DNA from: Ustilaginoidea virens
Lineage: Eukaryota; Ascomycota; Sordariomycetes; Hypocreales; Clavicipitaceae
Assembly (NCBI RefSeq): GCF_000687475.1
Contig: NC_057317.1
Location: forward strand, 558,001 to 622,000
Length of the DNA stretch: 64,000 bases
Direction: 5' to 3'
The translations under genes were made by a program, and so were the position numbers. Shown here piece after piece: positions 12,030 through 23,752 of this stretch (positions within the stretch are counted from its first letter, which is position 1; every line of letters starts with the position of its first letter). Below the pieces are notes generated by a model. It was given only the letters and a program-made list of their open reading frames with translations. It did no database searches and was not told the origin of the DNA.

Positions 12030-14056
12030 TCACTTCTTCCCCTGCTCGTGAGGGTCGTACTTCTCCTTCCATATCCTGAGCAAGTCCACGCACGTGGTCA
12101 GCGTCGATTTTCCCATTCACCAACCGGGCTGGAGGGAATGTGCGGCCGAGGCAACTAGCTGCAGGGGCAGAGGACCACCGTGGAGGGCCACGTACCAAGT
12201 ATTCCCTAGCGTTTTGCTGCCGGATCTCTCGGCCAGTCGATAATACTGCGCCGCAGCGTGCTGGGGGAGACGGGTCAAGGGTTAGCTTGGTGAGCTCCAT
12301 GGGCGAGCGGGCGTCCGTCTTGGCGACGTGCCGCTCCGTCACGTCTGGCGTTGGAGGCAGCTGAACGGGGGTGCTTGTCGTGACCGGGCCCAAGGCATTT
12401 CATGCTCAAGAGAAAGAAGAAGAAGAAGGGGGGGAAAAGAGGAAGGGAAGGGTGGTGGAAGGCCGAACCAGAGTCCGTTGCGTAAGGAACGGGCGGCAAC
12501 CACGGACATGGGCCGTCACAAGGCATGGCCGTCCAAGCCGGCGGGGTGGCACAAAGGCGCGGCCGGGGTCGCTGACGGTCCGGTCCAAGACACCGGGGGG
12601 CCTCGGCTCACCTTGTCTTTTTTACACCCAAATCCTTCCAGATAACACCAGGCAACTTCGTTCATAGCGTCTGTGACGGGCATCCCCTTCTTGTCAGCTG
12701 GGCGCTCCGAAACGACGGGTTCAGGAAAGAAACGAAGTGGACAGCAAGGACACAGGGGGTTGAAAAAAAAAAGACCTACCACTATCTCCAAGGTTTGCCG
12801 CTGTTTCGTAATACTGCCGCGGATGTCAGGGTTCGGCAAGCTCCTCCTCCCAGTTGGGGCACACGCAGACATTGGTGGGCGGCCGCTGACTGACCTGCTT
12901 TGCTGCAAACGGGTCTCGTCCCAGGCCCCAGCCGTGACGAAAACAGTTGGCGAGCTCGAAAATAGCCATGACGAGCTCGCCCTTGGCCGCGCCTCCTTTC
13001 TTCATCCCGGCTTCAAGGGCCAACTGCTCGACGGCGGCCGAGCTGGACGCGGCAGCGGTGAGATATTTGACTGCTCTGGCCAGGTTTGCTTCGCAGCCCC
13101 AGCCGTGCCTAGCAAATGGTAGGGGCAAGTCAGATTGCGCATGCAATGTAGTCAGGCCGAGTCGCGGATGCGAAATGGAGGGGGAAAGACGAGAAGGGAA
13201 AAAAAAAGAAGAAGAAAGGGCAAAAAAAAAAATGAACGAAAGGAAAGGGGGAAGAAAAGAAGAGAACAAAAAAGAAAGACAGAGGAAAAAAAAGGAGAAG
13301 AGGCAAAGGAAGAAAGGAAAAGGAGAAGAAAAGAGGAGTTTACGAAAAAAAAAAAGACGCCGCCAACTACCTCAACGCAAGGCCATACAAGACCTGGCTG
13401 AGGGGATTATTCGCCCCCTGGGGATCAGCCAACTGACCAAACATGCTCGTCGATCGCTCCAGGTCGCCCTCTTCGTGCAGCCGAATGGCTTCCTGGATAT
13501 CCTGGTCTATAGTCTTGGACGACACAGGCGACGGGCCGGCGCTCCTGTCGCGATGGCCCACACCCAACTGCGGGATGTTTGTCGACAGAGACGGGAGGGC
13601 TCCCGGGACCCCCGGCACGATGGGCTGCTTGGCCAGCAGGGTGGCGCGCCTCTCCCACTGCGACTGGTCGTCCGGGTCGTTGGACTGCGTAATGTCCGGC
13701 AGGTTCACTGGGACGTGGTCCGACGACTCGGGCGAGCGGCTCAGGTGCAGGCGCTCCGAGAGTCTCCGTCGCGACGAGTGGCTGGCCTGGGACGAGGCGG
13801 ACTCGCTCCGGGGGCGGTTGGACCAGAACACGTCGAGGCTCCGGCGCGGAGAGCGGACCGACGCCTTGGGCGACAGCAAGTCCTCGTTGGCCTCGGCCGG
13901 CGGGGGACACACCCTCTCCTGCGACGAGGTGGCCGTCCGCACAAAGGTGATGTCGGTGCCGCCCAGCTTGCGGGCCGCCGGCTGCCCCTCGGCGGCCGTC
14001 ACGTTGTCCGTGCCGTCCGTGCCGTCCTTTTTCCTGAGCATGTCGCGGAGGCCCAT
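12030..14056 (-). CDS. nif1: Sel1-repeat protein, Nif1-like
   Basis: Six exons on the minus strand (14056-13371, 13108-12895, 12813-12780, 12670-12612, 12260-12196, 12075-12030) join in frame to 367 residues. The first 200 residues are Ser/Arg/Pro-rich and probably disordered. From about residue 205 come tandem Sel1-type helical repeats, visible as AIRLHEEGDLERS, YGLALRHGWGC, NCFRHGWGLG, YYETAANLGDSDAMNEVAWC and YYRLAERSGSKTLGN, ending WIWKEKYDP. Sel1 repeats bind proteins. The layout matches the group annotated in fungi as cell-cycle inhibitor Nif1, after the fission yeast mitotic inhibitor; the role here is inferred from that. The start is the first in-frame ATG. Intron 1 is almost entirely pyrimidine on the gene strand, and intron 4 is long (351 nt). 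Confidence 0.85.
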
Positions 14057-15147
14057 GGTGCCTTGGGGTGGGGGGTGGTCGCTGCAAAACGCCTGCGCTG
14101 CAGGGACATGTGGATGGTGGCCGAGTGCAGGTATTTGTCTTGTTTTTTTATCCCCTTGCACGGAGCCGAGCTCTCAAGCCCATCTGAGCCGGGAATGATG
14201 TCAGGGGGGAGGCTTGGTCGTGGCGAGCCTGGCGATGGACGGCGATGGACGGCGACGGATGGTGATGGACGGCGATGCTGTGCTGCTGTGCTGCTTCGAT
14301 TGCTATCTTTTTACTGCAGTGTTCCAACAGCCGTCGTCTGGGCTGCTGTGCGCAAGCAAGGACGCGAGATATAAGAGACGAGGGAAGTGGATCAAGTCAG
14401 CCGTGGATGCTTTGTGGATGCTTTGTGGATGCTTTGGCTCGGGCCAGACAAAGGGAACCTGGACAATGGCATTGCTGGGATGCGCAGCAGCAACGTACCA
14501 CCAGTACGCTCGGTCATACCATCATAGTTGACAAGTACCCCGTACCTGGGGAGGGTACCTCCCAGCGCAGGGTTAGGAGGTACCCGAGGACCTAGAAAGA
14601 CAAATGAAACCTGTCAATGCGTCCGGTCGTGATACACACAGCACAGCAACCATCATCTCTTGCACCTGCCAGGGCAAGGTCATGCGAGGCTAAATCAGCG
14701 TTTTTTATTCCCATAGTTTCTCTTTCATCTAACTTATTTCTATGGCTATTTTCGTATTTTTTTTTCTGCTCTCTCGCTCCTGATAAGCCATCTGTCGCCC
14801 CCCCCCCCCCCCGCCCCCCTCGAGCATCGTCGCTCGTCGCGTCTTCCCAACTTGAAGCCGCCCTGTTTGTAACTGTTGCAACTGCGCGCCGTGGACGCCC
14901 AGTGCCCGAACTGCCATGTACATCGCTTCGGAGCAGCGTCTTTTTCATGACTCATTAATGCTTCAGGAAAGGAAAAGAAAAGAAGAGAGACACTAGGCAC
15001 GTGTACCGCACCGAGGCCCGATCGATCCAACCAAGCCTTGTGGCAGCATCCATACTTCCCCCAAGGTAGATGGATATACTAAACTTACGAGCTGAAGAGT
15101 CAACAAACAAAAAAAAGTCTCGAGCAGTCGAGGCTGAAAACCAGGGT
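14057..15147. other. Intergenic region upstream of Nif1-like gene
   Basis: This 1.1-kb stretch holds the promoter of the minus-strand Nif1-like gene and the 3' region of the minus-strand CCCH gene. It contains repeated GATGGACGGCGA units at about 14231-14278, a triple TTTGTGGATGC repeat at about 14410-14435, and a C-run near 14799-14812. No gene is supported. Confidence 0.6.
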
Positions 15148-16798
15148 TTAGAGGCGTATAAAATCGGGTTGGTTCTCAAAATCAGAGTCGTCCGACTCTG
15201 CATCAATCAACTCTGCCACGTCATCTGAATCGACGTCATCAGAGCCAGTCGTCTCCTCATCGCTGGAGACGTCGTCATCTGCAGCCACATCGGTCTGGAA
15301 TATCTTGCTTCGAAGAACGCTTGCTCTTTCACGGTGAAGAAGTTTACATCCCTTGGTCTTGCAGACGCCCGTGTTGCTAAAGTCGGGGCACTCAAACACA
15401 TGGCGGGCGCTGCAGTCGCTTCCCTCGGGACAGTAGCCGTAGAAGCCAAACGCCTCGCAGACCGGGGAACTAGGGGCAGCTTTGGAGTGGGTATATGGGC
15501 AGTCGGGTTTGGTGCAGTGGCCTTTTGCATAATGCAGACAATCCGGGACGCGCTCCGCCTTTACATCATGGGAGAGGTCGCAAGACTCGCCGTTTGGACA
15601 CTTGCCGTCCTTCAGAAAGTCCTTGCAGACGGCCACCTTGGCAGGGTCATGCTGGTATCGACAGTACGGGCCTTTGCCACAGGAACCTGCGTTTACACCG
15701 TCAGTACAAATCCAAGCACCACGTACCCGAGGTCATCTCCGTGGTATGAGAATGCTGCTTCGATCCATTCGGGAAAATAAAATATTACCAGTCGTTGAGA
15801 ATGTTTTGCAGGGTTGCGACGTCTTTGTGCAGATACCGGATCGTCTGTTCAACGTCAGCACCTCGCTCACCATGCGGTTGGCGACATACCGTTGGTCTTG
15901 GACGATTCTATTTGCTATGAGATTGCCTGTTTTCGTCCGATGGAACCTGACCCCGGCTACCAACGTCGACTTTGGCGTGGCGGAATGCCGATCGTCTGAG
16001 TTTGGGGCAAGGGCGGGGCAGCTTGCATTAGTTTCTCCTTTAACCAAGTTTGATGCCTCCGGCCTGGCTGTTGCCCTGTTTTTTTTTTTTTTTTTAATTT
16101 TTTTTTTTTCAGATTCGCACTAACCGGCGGATTTGACGAGCTTCTTGCCTCCTTCAACTACGTGGAACCGGATGCCCTCAATTATTATTTCGTTTCTTGC
16201 TGCGGATGAATTAGGATTAGCAGTCATGTTGCCCGCGTTGGCCTGATGACGCAGAAAGTCGTTGAATCGTGACTTTTCGAGCTTCTTGCGAGTTTGCAGC
16301 TTCTTTTTCCTCGTCTCTTCAATGGCTTTGGCACGAGAGTTTGTCTCCTTCTCGTAGACATTCGCGTTGATGAGCTGGCGATGGCGGTCGTTCCTGGATA
16401 CCCAGCAGCTGTTACCAGCCGTTGGGCCCGGACTGGAATCGTTCGAATCGGAGGCCTGTGGTGCTTGATTCAGATGAAGCGTGCGATGGCGGTGGCCACT
16501 TTGCGGCCGTCCGACTCTGTAGGAGCCTCGAGAATAAGCGCCTCGTCCCCGGTAAGCATGTCCTTTTTGCCGCGGTTAGCATCATCGGAGCAAGAATGCA
16601 TAAAGAGGACACCAACTACTATATTGATTCGGCGGTTGACTGGCTAAAGCGATGGTTTGTTGGCTTTTGTATCTGTTGATTTGGCCTAGCAGCAGTCAGT
16701 GGAAGGAAGACGCGACAGCTGGCGACAAAAATGGTGGGAGATTGCGCACCCGCGAGTTGCCCGATGCGAGCCAACAAATCCTTCTCCTCTTCAGACAT
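15148..16798 (-). CDS. Five-CCCH zinc-finger protein, ZC3H3/Red5-like
   Basis: Six exons (16798-16750, 16685-16620, 16562-16125, 16067-15890, 15844-15789, 15686-15148) join in frame to 441 residues, starting MSEEEKDLLARIGQLA. An RGRG/SRGSY patch and a basic helix rich in KKKLQTRKKLEKS precede the fingers. Five CCCH fingers follow: C256-C265-C271-H275, C283-C292-C298-H302, C312-C320-C325-H329, C339-C348-C354-H358 and C362-C371-C376-H380. The tail is very acidic. Five tandem fingers joined by short linkers such as DPAKVAVC match animal ZC3H3 and fission yeast Red5, nuclear RNA-binding proteins of polyadenylation, export and RNA elimination. Finger 1 is itself split by an intron. Orthology is inferred from layout, not alignment. 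Confidence 0.85.
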
Positions 16799-17289
16799 GA
16801 TGAGAGGGCAGCAAAAGTTGAAGGAGGTGATGGGGAGGTTGCAGCGGTGTCGGCAGACACGGTAGGGAAAGTCCGCAGCGGTGCGTCCGTTGCGATAGGG
16901 GTGTGATGGAGGAGGGAGACGCGAGGAGGAGGAATGACGGCATGAAGTTCAAATTCTTGCGCAGAGTTATATGCTTAGTCAGCGGCAAGCGTGCGCGCTA
17001 GCGCCAAAGCGGGTTTTGGCTTGCATTCCAATGGCGCAGCGTTAAACCTCCCCGTCTTGACGAAACTGGTCTGGTCTGGTCGATCTTGATTGGGTCAAAT
17101 ACCTACCTACCTTTCCCGTGAATGAATGCTCAGATTATTGAGCCCTGTACTCCCGTACCCATCGTTGATAAATTTCGCATCCAACGTTCACTGCCAGCCA
17201 CGCTCCGACTGCTGCTGCAAACAGAATTCCGTGGATGGATACGGACCTTGGACCTGCACAACGCGCAAGGCCCCAAGGTCTCTCCCCCC

Positions 17290-18348
17290 ATGATGGCATC
17301 ATCATGGGAGCTGCTGGATGAAAAGGCCGAGGCAGAGCTTCACAAGCTGCGGCTACTCAACGTCGAAGAGAAGCCTTTCAAGCGCATCACCAAGCGTCTT
17401 GCCGCAATCTCCTCCGTCGTGTCCACGTCCACGACAACGACCCAAGACAGCGCGTCGAGCCAAAACGGCGACGGCTCGGCCAGCGCAGCGCCTCGGGACT
17501 CCGTCAAGGAAGACCTCACGCTCGACTTTGCCGCCTTTGACAGCAGCATCGCCCGCCTGCAGTTCCTCCACGAGGCTAATGAGCGCGAGCGCGAGCGGTA
17601 CGCCGCCGATCAGAAACGCATCCTCGCGGAATGCCGAGCCGTCCGGACCAACAATGGGCAACTGAGGGTGCAGCTCGACGCTGCGAGGGCGACGCTCGCC
17701 CGGCGGAAGAAGTTTGACGAGCTGGCCGAGAGGATCACGTCCAACAGGTTGCTGCGCCCGCGCGAGGATCAGCTTGCCAATCTGTCAAAGCTGGAAGATG
17801 AATGCAGGGACCTGGAGCGAGAAAGCGAAACCTACAAGGAAACGTGGCAGGAGCGCAGAGACCAGTTCAACAGAATCATGGAGGAAGGCATGATGCTGAG
17901 GCGGCAGATTCGTGACGAGAAGGAGGAAGTGGACCGGCGCGAGGGTATGAACGAGGAGGGAGAAGATGACGCTGATCCCGACAGGGACGGGACGACACCA
18001 CGACTAGCAGCTAGTGAGATTGCAACACCGCGGCCCGACGGCGAAGCCCAGGACAAACCTGAAGGCGAAGAAGAAGACAACAACAACCCTGACCTCGCAG
18101 ATACCGGAACTCTCGCCGCCGGGACGCCGGCCCCGGTAAGAGACGTCAGATCCGCCCACAGGCTGGCTCGATCTGCAGCGTCTGCGCCGCGAACCGCGGG
18201 GCAGCATTTGCAAGCTTCCAGCGGTGCGTCACGTTCGAATCAAAATTACCAGAGAAGCGCAGATGTCGACATGGAAAATCAAGAAGAGGTTGAAGAGCCA
18301 GGGCGAGATGAAAATATGGGCGGGGATGAAATGGAGGTTGACGAGTAA
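17290..18348 (+). CDS. tho7: THO complex subunit 7 (Tho7/THOC7 family)
   Basis: A single exon encodes 352 residues from the ATG at 17290. The next codon is also ATG, and the family motif follows at once (WELLDEKAEAELHKLRLLN, then EEKPFKRITKRL). An in-frame ATG at 17122 would add 56 residues with no family resemblance, so I prefer 17290. Residues about 100-230 form long charged heptad-type helices (DFAAFDSSIARLQFLHEANE onward), the coiled coil by which THOC7 pairs with its partner in THO, the nuclear complex coupling transcription to mRNA export. The last 110 residues are acidic and low-complexity. The gene is divergent from the CCCH gene and convergent with the tubulin cofactor A gene. Confidence 0.88.
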   Translation: MMASSWELLDEKAEAELHKLRLLNVEEKPFKRITKRLAAISSVVSTSTTTTQDSASSQNGDGSASAAPRDSVKEDLTLDFAAFDSSIARLQFLHEANERERERYAADQKRILAECRAVRTNNGQLRVQLDAARATLARRKKFDELAERITSNRLLRPREDQLANLSKLEDECRDLERESETYKETWQERRDQFNRIMEEGMMLRRQIRDEKEEVDRREGMNEEGEDDADPDRDGTTPRLAASEIATPRPDGEAQDKPEGEEEDNNNPDLADTGTLAAGTPAPVRDVRSAHRLARSAASAPRTAGQHLQASSGASRSNQNYQRSADVDMENQEEVEEPGRDENMGGDEMEVDE

Positions 18349-18620
18349 GAAATACACTTTTTGCTCTCGCGCACCAAGGCCTTGTGCCTATCCTTGGATC
18401 AATGTACAGTAATTTGAAAACGAGATACCACGAAGCAATCATCACCAAATGTCTTGTGCCGTGCCATTGACCCCTTGGGGTTTTGAAAACGTAGAACTGC
18501 GGTAAAAGCAATGAATACTTGGGGAGCAGAAACTGGCACGCAAGCTGGCACAAACTCCCCGTGTGTCATGAGCACCGGCGTACATCCTGACTCAAGTTCA
18601 GTCCTCCACGATGCCTCTCC

Positions 18621-19060
18621 TTATTCAAGGGACGCTTCGGCATCTCGCAAGACTTTCCTCGCACTCTCCAACTCGTCGGAACCGCCCGCCTCTTCAGCCA
18701 AGGCAATCTGATCCTTCAGCTTTGCCACGGCAGTCTTGATCCTCTCCCGCAACGGGGCAAAAACAGCCCTGGTTTGCTCAAGAGCAGTTCTCTTGCAGTC
18801 AAAAATGAAAGAAGAAAAGAAAGGGTCAGCTTCTTCGTCAGCGACACCCGTCTTCTCCCAACGCAAAAGTGCAGACTCACGTTCTGCTTGAGCATAAACG
18901 CGGCGTTGCCGTCGTCGTCATTGTCCCCCTTCTGCACACTCTCTTCCAGTCTAGCTATCTCGGCCTCTTGGCTGCCAAGCTCCGTGTGATACGACGCTTC
19001 TTCCTTCAGCAAGCGTGTCACAGAGCCGCTGGCGATGGCAAGCTGTGATGGAGCGGGCAT
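18621..19060 (-). CDS. rbl2: Tubulin-binding cofactor A
   Basis: Two exons, 19060-18881 and 18791-18621, join in phase 0 across a GTGAGT...AAG intron to give 116 residues, the usual size for cofactor A. The product begins MPAPSQLAIASGSVTRLLKE and contains EEASYHTELGSQEAEIARLE and TALEQTRAVFAPLRERI, amphipathic helices of the three-helix bundle. Cofactor A (Rbl2 in yeast) captures beta-tubulin released from chaperonin and holds it for dimer assembly in the cytosol. The start is the ATG after CTTGACG-side DNA at 19060; the longer open frame upstream is not coding. The gene is convergent with tho7, with a 272-bp gap. Confidence 0.9.
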
Positions 19061-19640
19061 CTTGACGTGGCGCCTGATGAGCCCGAGGTTCGTGACTTTT
19101 GCCGGTTTCGCACGGCCTGATAACAGGGAGGGACTTGCGAGAAAGGGTGGAACAGTGAATGGCCGATGGACGATGTCCCGGGGTGTTGGCTGTTGGCACA
19201 GAGTAGCTCTTGTTTTGCTTGGAGATTTGCCAAGAAAGCAAGTTTGGTTGGTGCCTGTTGCCAGGGTCAAAGGCGCATTCAGCACTGACGCCTGGAGCCG
19301 GGAGGGGTGGCAATGGTCCAGTCTCTCTGGTGGGACAAGCAATGCAGACTGGATGGATGCCCGAGCCGCAACGCACACGGCAGCCGCGACACAGACACAT
19401 GTCACAGCACTGGGGAAAGAGGCGCCGCTGATTGACGTGCATTTCGAGAAACTTGGTGCCAAAGACGAAAGAGACGACTCCCAGCTTGCGCTCCCTCCCT
19501 CATCATCACATCATCACTTTGTGTCGCGGCATGGCATTCGTATTCGTCCAAATGGTAAAACTATCTAAAAGAGAATCATTCATTGTCTTTGCTATGTACA
19601 CGAACTCGTGCAAAGAATAAGAAAAAAGGGGAAAGAACGA

Positions 19641-19673
<33 letters not shown>

Positions 19674-20094
19674 GGAAAGGCCTCATCTCATGCCTTCGAA
19701 AAAGGCCATGCCTCCTCCTCGCCTCCCTCCGCTGAGAAGCATCTTCCTCTTCTTCCGTGCTCGGCTCCCTGCCGTCCAAACCCTCCAAGCCCTCCCTCCG
19801 TTTTCCTGGGACCCTCCGATCCAGATCAGTAGTGTTTCGTCGCACACTCCCAATGGTATCTCCTTATGCAACGCCGCGAACGCCATCTGGGAATCATCAA
19901 ACAATCCCATGTCCAGCTAGTGTGAAACCATGTATAATACACCAGCACACAGGCAAACTTTCCCTGCCCCGAGCTGTCGGGACAGCCCAAAAGCCCCGCC
20001 ATAATCATGTTTGTTTGTTTGCAGATATGTTTCACCTCCATCGACAGCTAGGGGAGGGGAAACGTTTCGCCTTTTTTCCCCCAGCTCATGCTCC
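19061..20094. other. Intergenic region, tetranucleotide repeat
   Basis: The stretch lies upstream of the cofactor A gene and downstream of rad21, both on the minus strand. It contains an (AAAG) microsatellite at about 19638-19671. No gene is supported. Confidence 0.6.
19638..19671. repeat. (AAAG)n microsatellite
   Basis: About eight uninterrupted GAAA/AAAG units lie in intergenic DNA. Confidence 0.9.
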
Positions 20095-22021
20095 CTAAGC
20101 CTCCACAGCAACCGCGGTCGCACTGACTGCCGCAGGCTCAGGCTCGTTTTGATCTGAAATTTCGCCACCTGCCTCACGTTCAGCCCAGTCTCCCCAGAGA
20201 CCTCGCTTGCCCCGGACTCTGATCGGGGCTCCCAGCTCGGGCCCTTGCTCTACTTTTATGGCATCCTTGGTCGCGAGCACAAGGCACTCGAAAAACATCT
20301 TCGTTGCCTCTGCCTTGGTTGTTTGGCTTTCCGGCAGCAGGTTCTGAAAGACGACAGAGCTCTTCTTCCGCCTCTCCGCATTCGTCGCCGCCTCGGCCCC
20401 GAACAGGTCCCGGAGAATGTGTACGGCGTGCTTAGTGCCAATAGACACCGGGCCGCTGTCCTGAGGATGCACAATCGGGGCTGTGGTATCGTCAAACGCA
20501 TTCATCGGACTGCTGTCGCGCTCATAGTCATTGTTGTCGTCCACGGCAGGTATCTCCAGGACCGTACCGTCGGTTCCCATAGTCTGGTCGGCCAAGCCAT
20601 TGTCTCCAAAGCCGAAATCTGTGTCGTCTCCGAGTTCGAGTCGCGGCGATTTTGCGGCACCGTGGTCGCTGTCAACATCGGCAACGCCGCTGTCACGCTT
20701 CCGCTTGAGTTCGCTCAATCCTCGGACAGTATCCAGGGACAACATGCCTCGAAGTTCGGGTGCCCACGCTGAACTGCGACCTTCAGTCATGATGGACGAT
20801 ACGAATCCCCCGCTCTTCTGCATCTCCATCAGAGCAAGCAGAAAGGGGTCGCGTGGAAGGAATGAGGCGGGTTTGATGATGTTTTGCCTGTCAGCCTGCT
20901 GCTGTTTGATATGGCTACCGGAGAGGGCTATTTCGTCATCGGGCATCATGATCTTTTGCTTCTTTGACCGTTGAGCTGGTCTCCGAACAATGGTGAGCTC
21001 TACATCTTCTACAGGCTCATACAGGTCGGTGTGGTTGTGACGTGCGTATTCAGCTTCGACTTCCTGGGCCAGTCTCTCGTCAATGTCGGAAAGTGGTGAT
21101 TCCGATATTCTTTCGCGATTAATGTCCGCAGCTGTTGAAGTCATCCCAGGAATCGTGGATTGGTCGCCAGCGTTGAAACCAAACTCATCGTCTCCGCCCA
21201 TGGGGATATCGTTGTCTCCTTCGGCGATCCTAACTGGCAATTCAGTCACATCGGCAGTGTCCTTGCGAGGCACGATGTCCAGTTCACTAAAGACGTCATC
21301 TTCCACGTCCCGGGCTGGTGGTGCATCTCGACCTATTTCGATGCTTTGGCTGACGCCGTCATCCATAGATATGCCAAAGTCAAGGTCGAGCTCCAGACCT
21401 TCCATCGGCAAAAACTCGTCGGCATCTTGGCTGTTGTTTCCTTGTAAGAACTGGCTGAGCTCAAAGTCTTCTTGTAGGTTGATGTCTCTGTTATTGCCGG
21501 CACGCCCTTTATTGCGTCCAACTGGAGTAGCCGTGATGTCATCAACCTGCGAGAGTAACCACGACGCGTCTGGAGGTGGCGGTAACTCTAAATTATCATA
21601 CGGCGTAATGCGATCGGGCAGAAGCAACGCTTCGCGGTTGGGCAGTTGAAGATTCGCAGCCAAGTCATTGTTTCCGCTAGACCGGAACGCCTAGAATCGA
21701 CGCATTAGCAATCCCAGGGGGTTGGTTATTGCGCAGTGGGGGCTTGGGAGAAGTTACCATTTTTATCTTCATCATGGCTTCATTGCAGTCATCGAGCAAG
21801 TAACGTGTCTTTCGTTGGTATATTCTGACAACGCCGAGCAGAAGCTGGCCACTCAACCGCAGGGCCATGGGGGCTTGGTTGGGAGTGATGATTGCCTCGA
21901 CGCTGTCGGTAACATTGGACTGAAGGATATGGTTCTTGGATAATTTGCGTTCCAAGTTTGCGGAAAGCCAGACGCGAGCAAGAGGCCCGCTCTTCTGGAG
22001 GAGCGTCTCCGAGTAGAACAT
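20095..22021 (-). CDS. rad21: Mitotic cohesin kleisin Rad21/Scc1
   Basis: Two exons, 22021-21758 and 21690-20095, join in phase 0 to 619 residues. The N-terminus MFYSETLLQKSGPLARVWLS and the following helices (QLLLGVVRIYQRKTRYLLDD) are the Rad21/Rec8 N-terminal domain that binds the Smc3 neck. The middle is acidic and disordered and carries SIEIGR at residues 204-209, which fits the separase cleavage consensus S-x-E-x-G-R. The C-terminal winged helix that binds Smc1 is seen as KHAVHILRDLFG and KATKMFFECL-type residues (near QTTKAEATKMFFECLVLATK). The mitotic paralogue is favoured over Rec8 because the N-terminus and the SIEIGR site are of Scc1 type. The protein closes the cohesin ring in the nucleus until anaphase. 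Confidence 0.93.
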
Positions 22022-23752
22022 GGTTGCGCGTTGCGACGCTACACCGCTACTCGAAAACCTCGAAGAGAGCGAGCAGATGGCAGTTTATGTTGAAAAGCAA
22101 GGGGCGATTCGTGTTTTTTTGGTGAGCAAAATATCGGGCGTTGGTTGTTGGCTGGGAGCGAAGGCGAGCGAGCACGACGAAGGTACGACCGGGGGGGGGG
22201 GGTAGGTATTCTCGCGTCTGCGGAGAATAAACAAGAGTCGGGGACCCGCGTCGACAATCTACAACGCGCAGGGAAAAGCGCGCTGGGTCATGGAGTAAGC
22301 GAAAGCAATGGTTCGAGTGATCGGCCAGATTTTGCGACCAGAGCGACGGCGAATGGAGGCGTCGGACGAACGCGAAAGCAAAATGGATGGTGGCGATGAT
22401 GCAGACTGGAAGAGCGGCGTGGTCGTAGGGACGGTCGGATTTCTTGGATCTAAAATGGCGTGGCTGGTCGGTCAGTGGAAGGTGGGCGGGCTGTCGGTTG
22501 CGGCCCATCTGAGACTCCTCCTCCCAGCCGTTCCTTCTGTCTGGTGTGCATGTCTCCACGTCAACAGTGTCACGTGATGGCGGGTCACCTGCCAGTTCGC
22601 TATACGCTAGCACTAAGACTCCTGGGAATTGACAGGTATGTACCTACCTAGGTAGGTACCTCACGACTAGCATAACAATGGGAGCTAAATACCCTCTATA
22701 ATGGCTATTGCAGCTAGTGCAGCTATCAATTGCTATCAGATATAATATACACGCCTAGTTGGAAGGTTGCGCCAAATGATTGGGCGCACTGCACTACTGC
22801 TGCTGTGCGCCAACTTGGTGTTTGTTCTCAGCAACTATTGCTTTTATAGGGCAAAGAAACGGCCGTTGCTAGCGCAACGTATCGTAGATAGGGTTCTTGG
22901 GGCTGTGGGATGCTTCTATAGAATTGGGTTGTAGATGCCTGGCGTATTTAAATCTGATAAGGTGCTATTGATTATGCCGAGTGTGCCAGTCCATTAGGTA
23001 CCTATAGGTAACTAAACGTCTGGTGCTTGGATCTCAGCCCCAAGTCAACAACCATCATGAGCGTTTTTTCAGCTCCGTGTGCATCGCTTGCTTTCCAGAT
23101 CCGTACGTAGTTACCCCAGTCGTTAGATGAACATCCATACCTTGTCTGGACTCTAAAATAGCTATTCGTCGTACGTCCTCTGCAGGATAGCACAAAGTTC
23201 AAACTGCTCCCTGCCCGCGTTATCATGCAACTACCAAGGTACATGTAGGTACCTAAGTTGCCAGCTCTAGGTACCTACCTAGGTACCTGGCAAGTGTGGG
23301 CCGCGACATAGCACAATGCGTCTGGTCAATGCGATACATAGGGCTCTTGGATTGGTGGCCTGCTTAGCGCACGACGGCAGCTATCCGGGGACGCCCCACA
23401 CAAGTACCACGTATCCGTAGTCTTCAGGCCTTCTGGATTCTCACAACATAACCTTGGACACATCCATTCATTTTCGTCAAACACTGCGCATCATTGTCAG
23501 TCTTTCTCGCTGTTCTCTCCCGCCAAGAGATCCAGCTGCTGTGTTTCCCGGCTACTTGCACCCTTGGATTCCTTTCCTACCCGAACCATACATGCCATTA
23601 ACCTGCCTGCATGCTTGGTATTGTCTCCTCTGGCAGTCTCCTCTGGCATCATCCTCTCCCTTCCATGAAGGCGCGCGTTAAATAACCTGTTCACTCCGAA
23701 GACCCCCCATGCTGTACCAGTACTGAAAGCCATCGGCTCCTCGTCCGCGACG
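22022..23752. other. Divergent upstream region of rad21 and pmr1
   Basis: This 1.73-kb region contains the promoters of two divergent genes. Between about 22668 and 22990 lies an A/T-rich island unlike its surroundings, described as a finding. GGTACCTA palindromes sit at 22640-22659 (perfect, 20 bp), about 22996-23015 and 23269-23288. The short reverse-strand frame at 23002-23244 has no recognisable domain. No gene is supported. Confidence 0.55.

Noticed and set aside
13443..14198. Plus-strand frames opposite the Nif1-like first exon
   Set aside because: They overlap an exon whose splice joins give a complete Sel1-repeat protein; the plus-strand product is compositionally random.
17122..17289. 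Upstream in-frame start for tho7
   Set aside because: The extra 56 residues show no family resemblance, while the motif WELLDEKAEAELHK follows the ATG pair at 17290 directly.
23002..23244. Reverse-strand 80-codon frame between rad21 and pmr1
   Set aside because: No recognisable domain, no splice partners, and it runs into palindromic repeat DNA at both ends.
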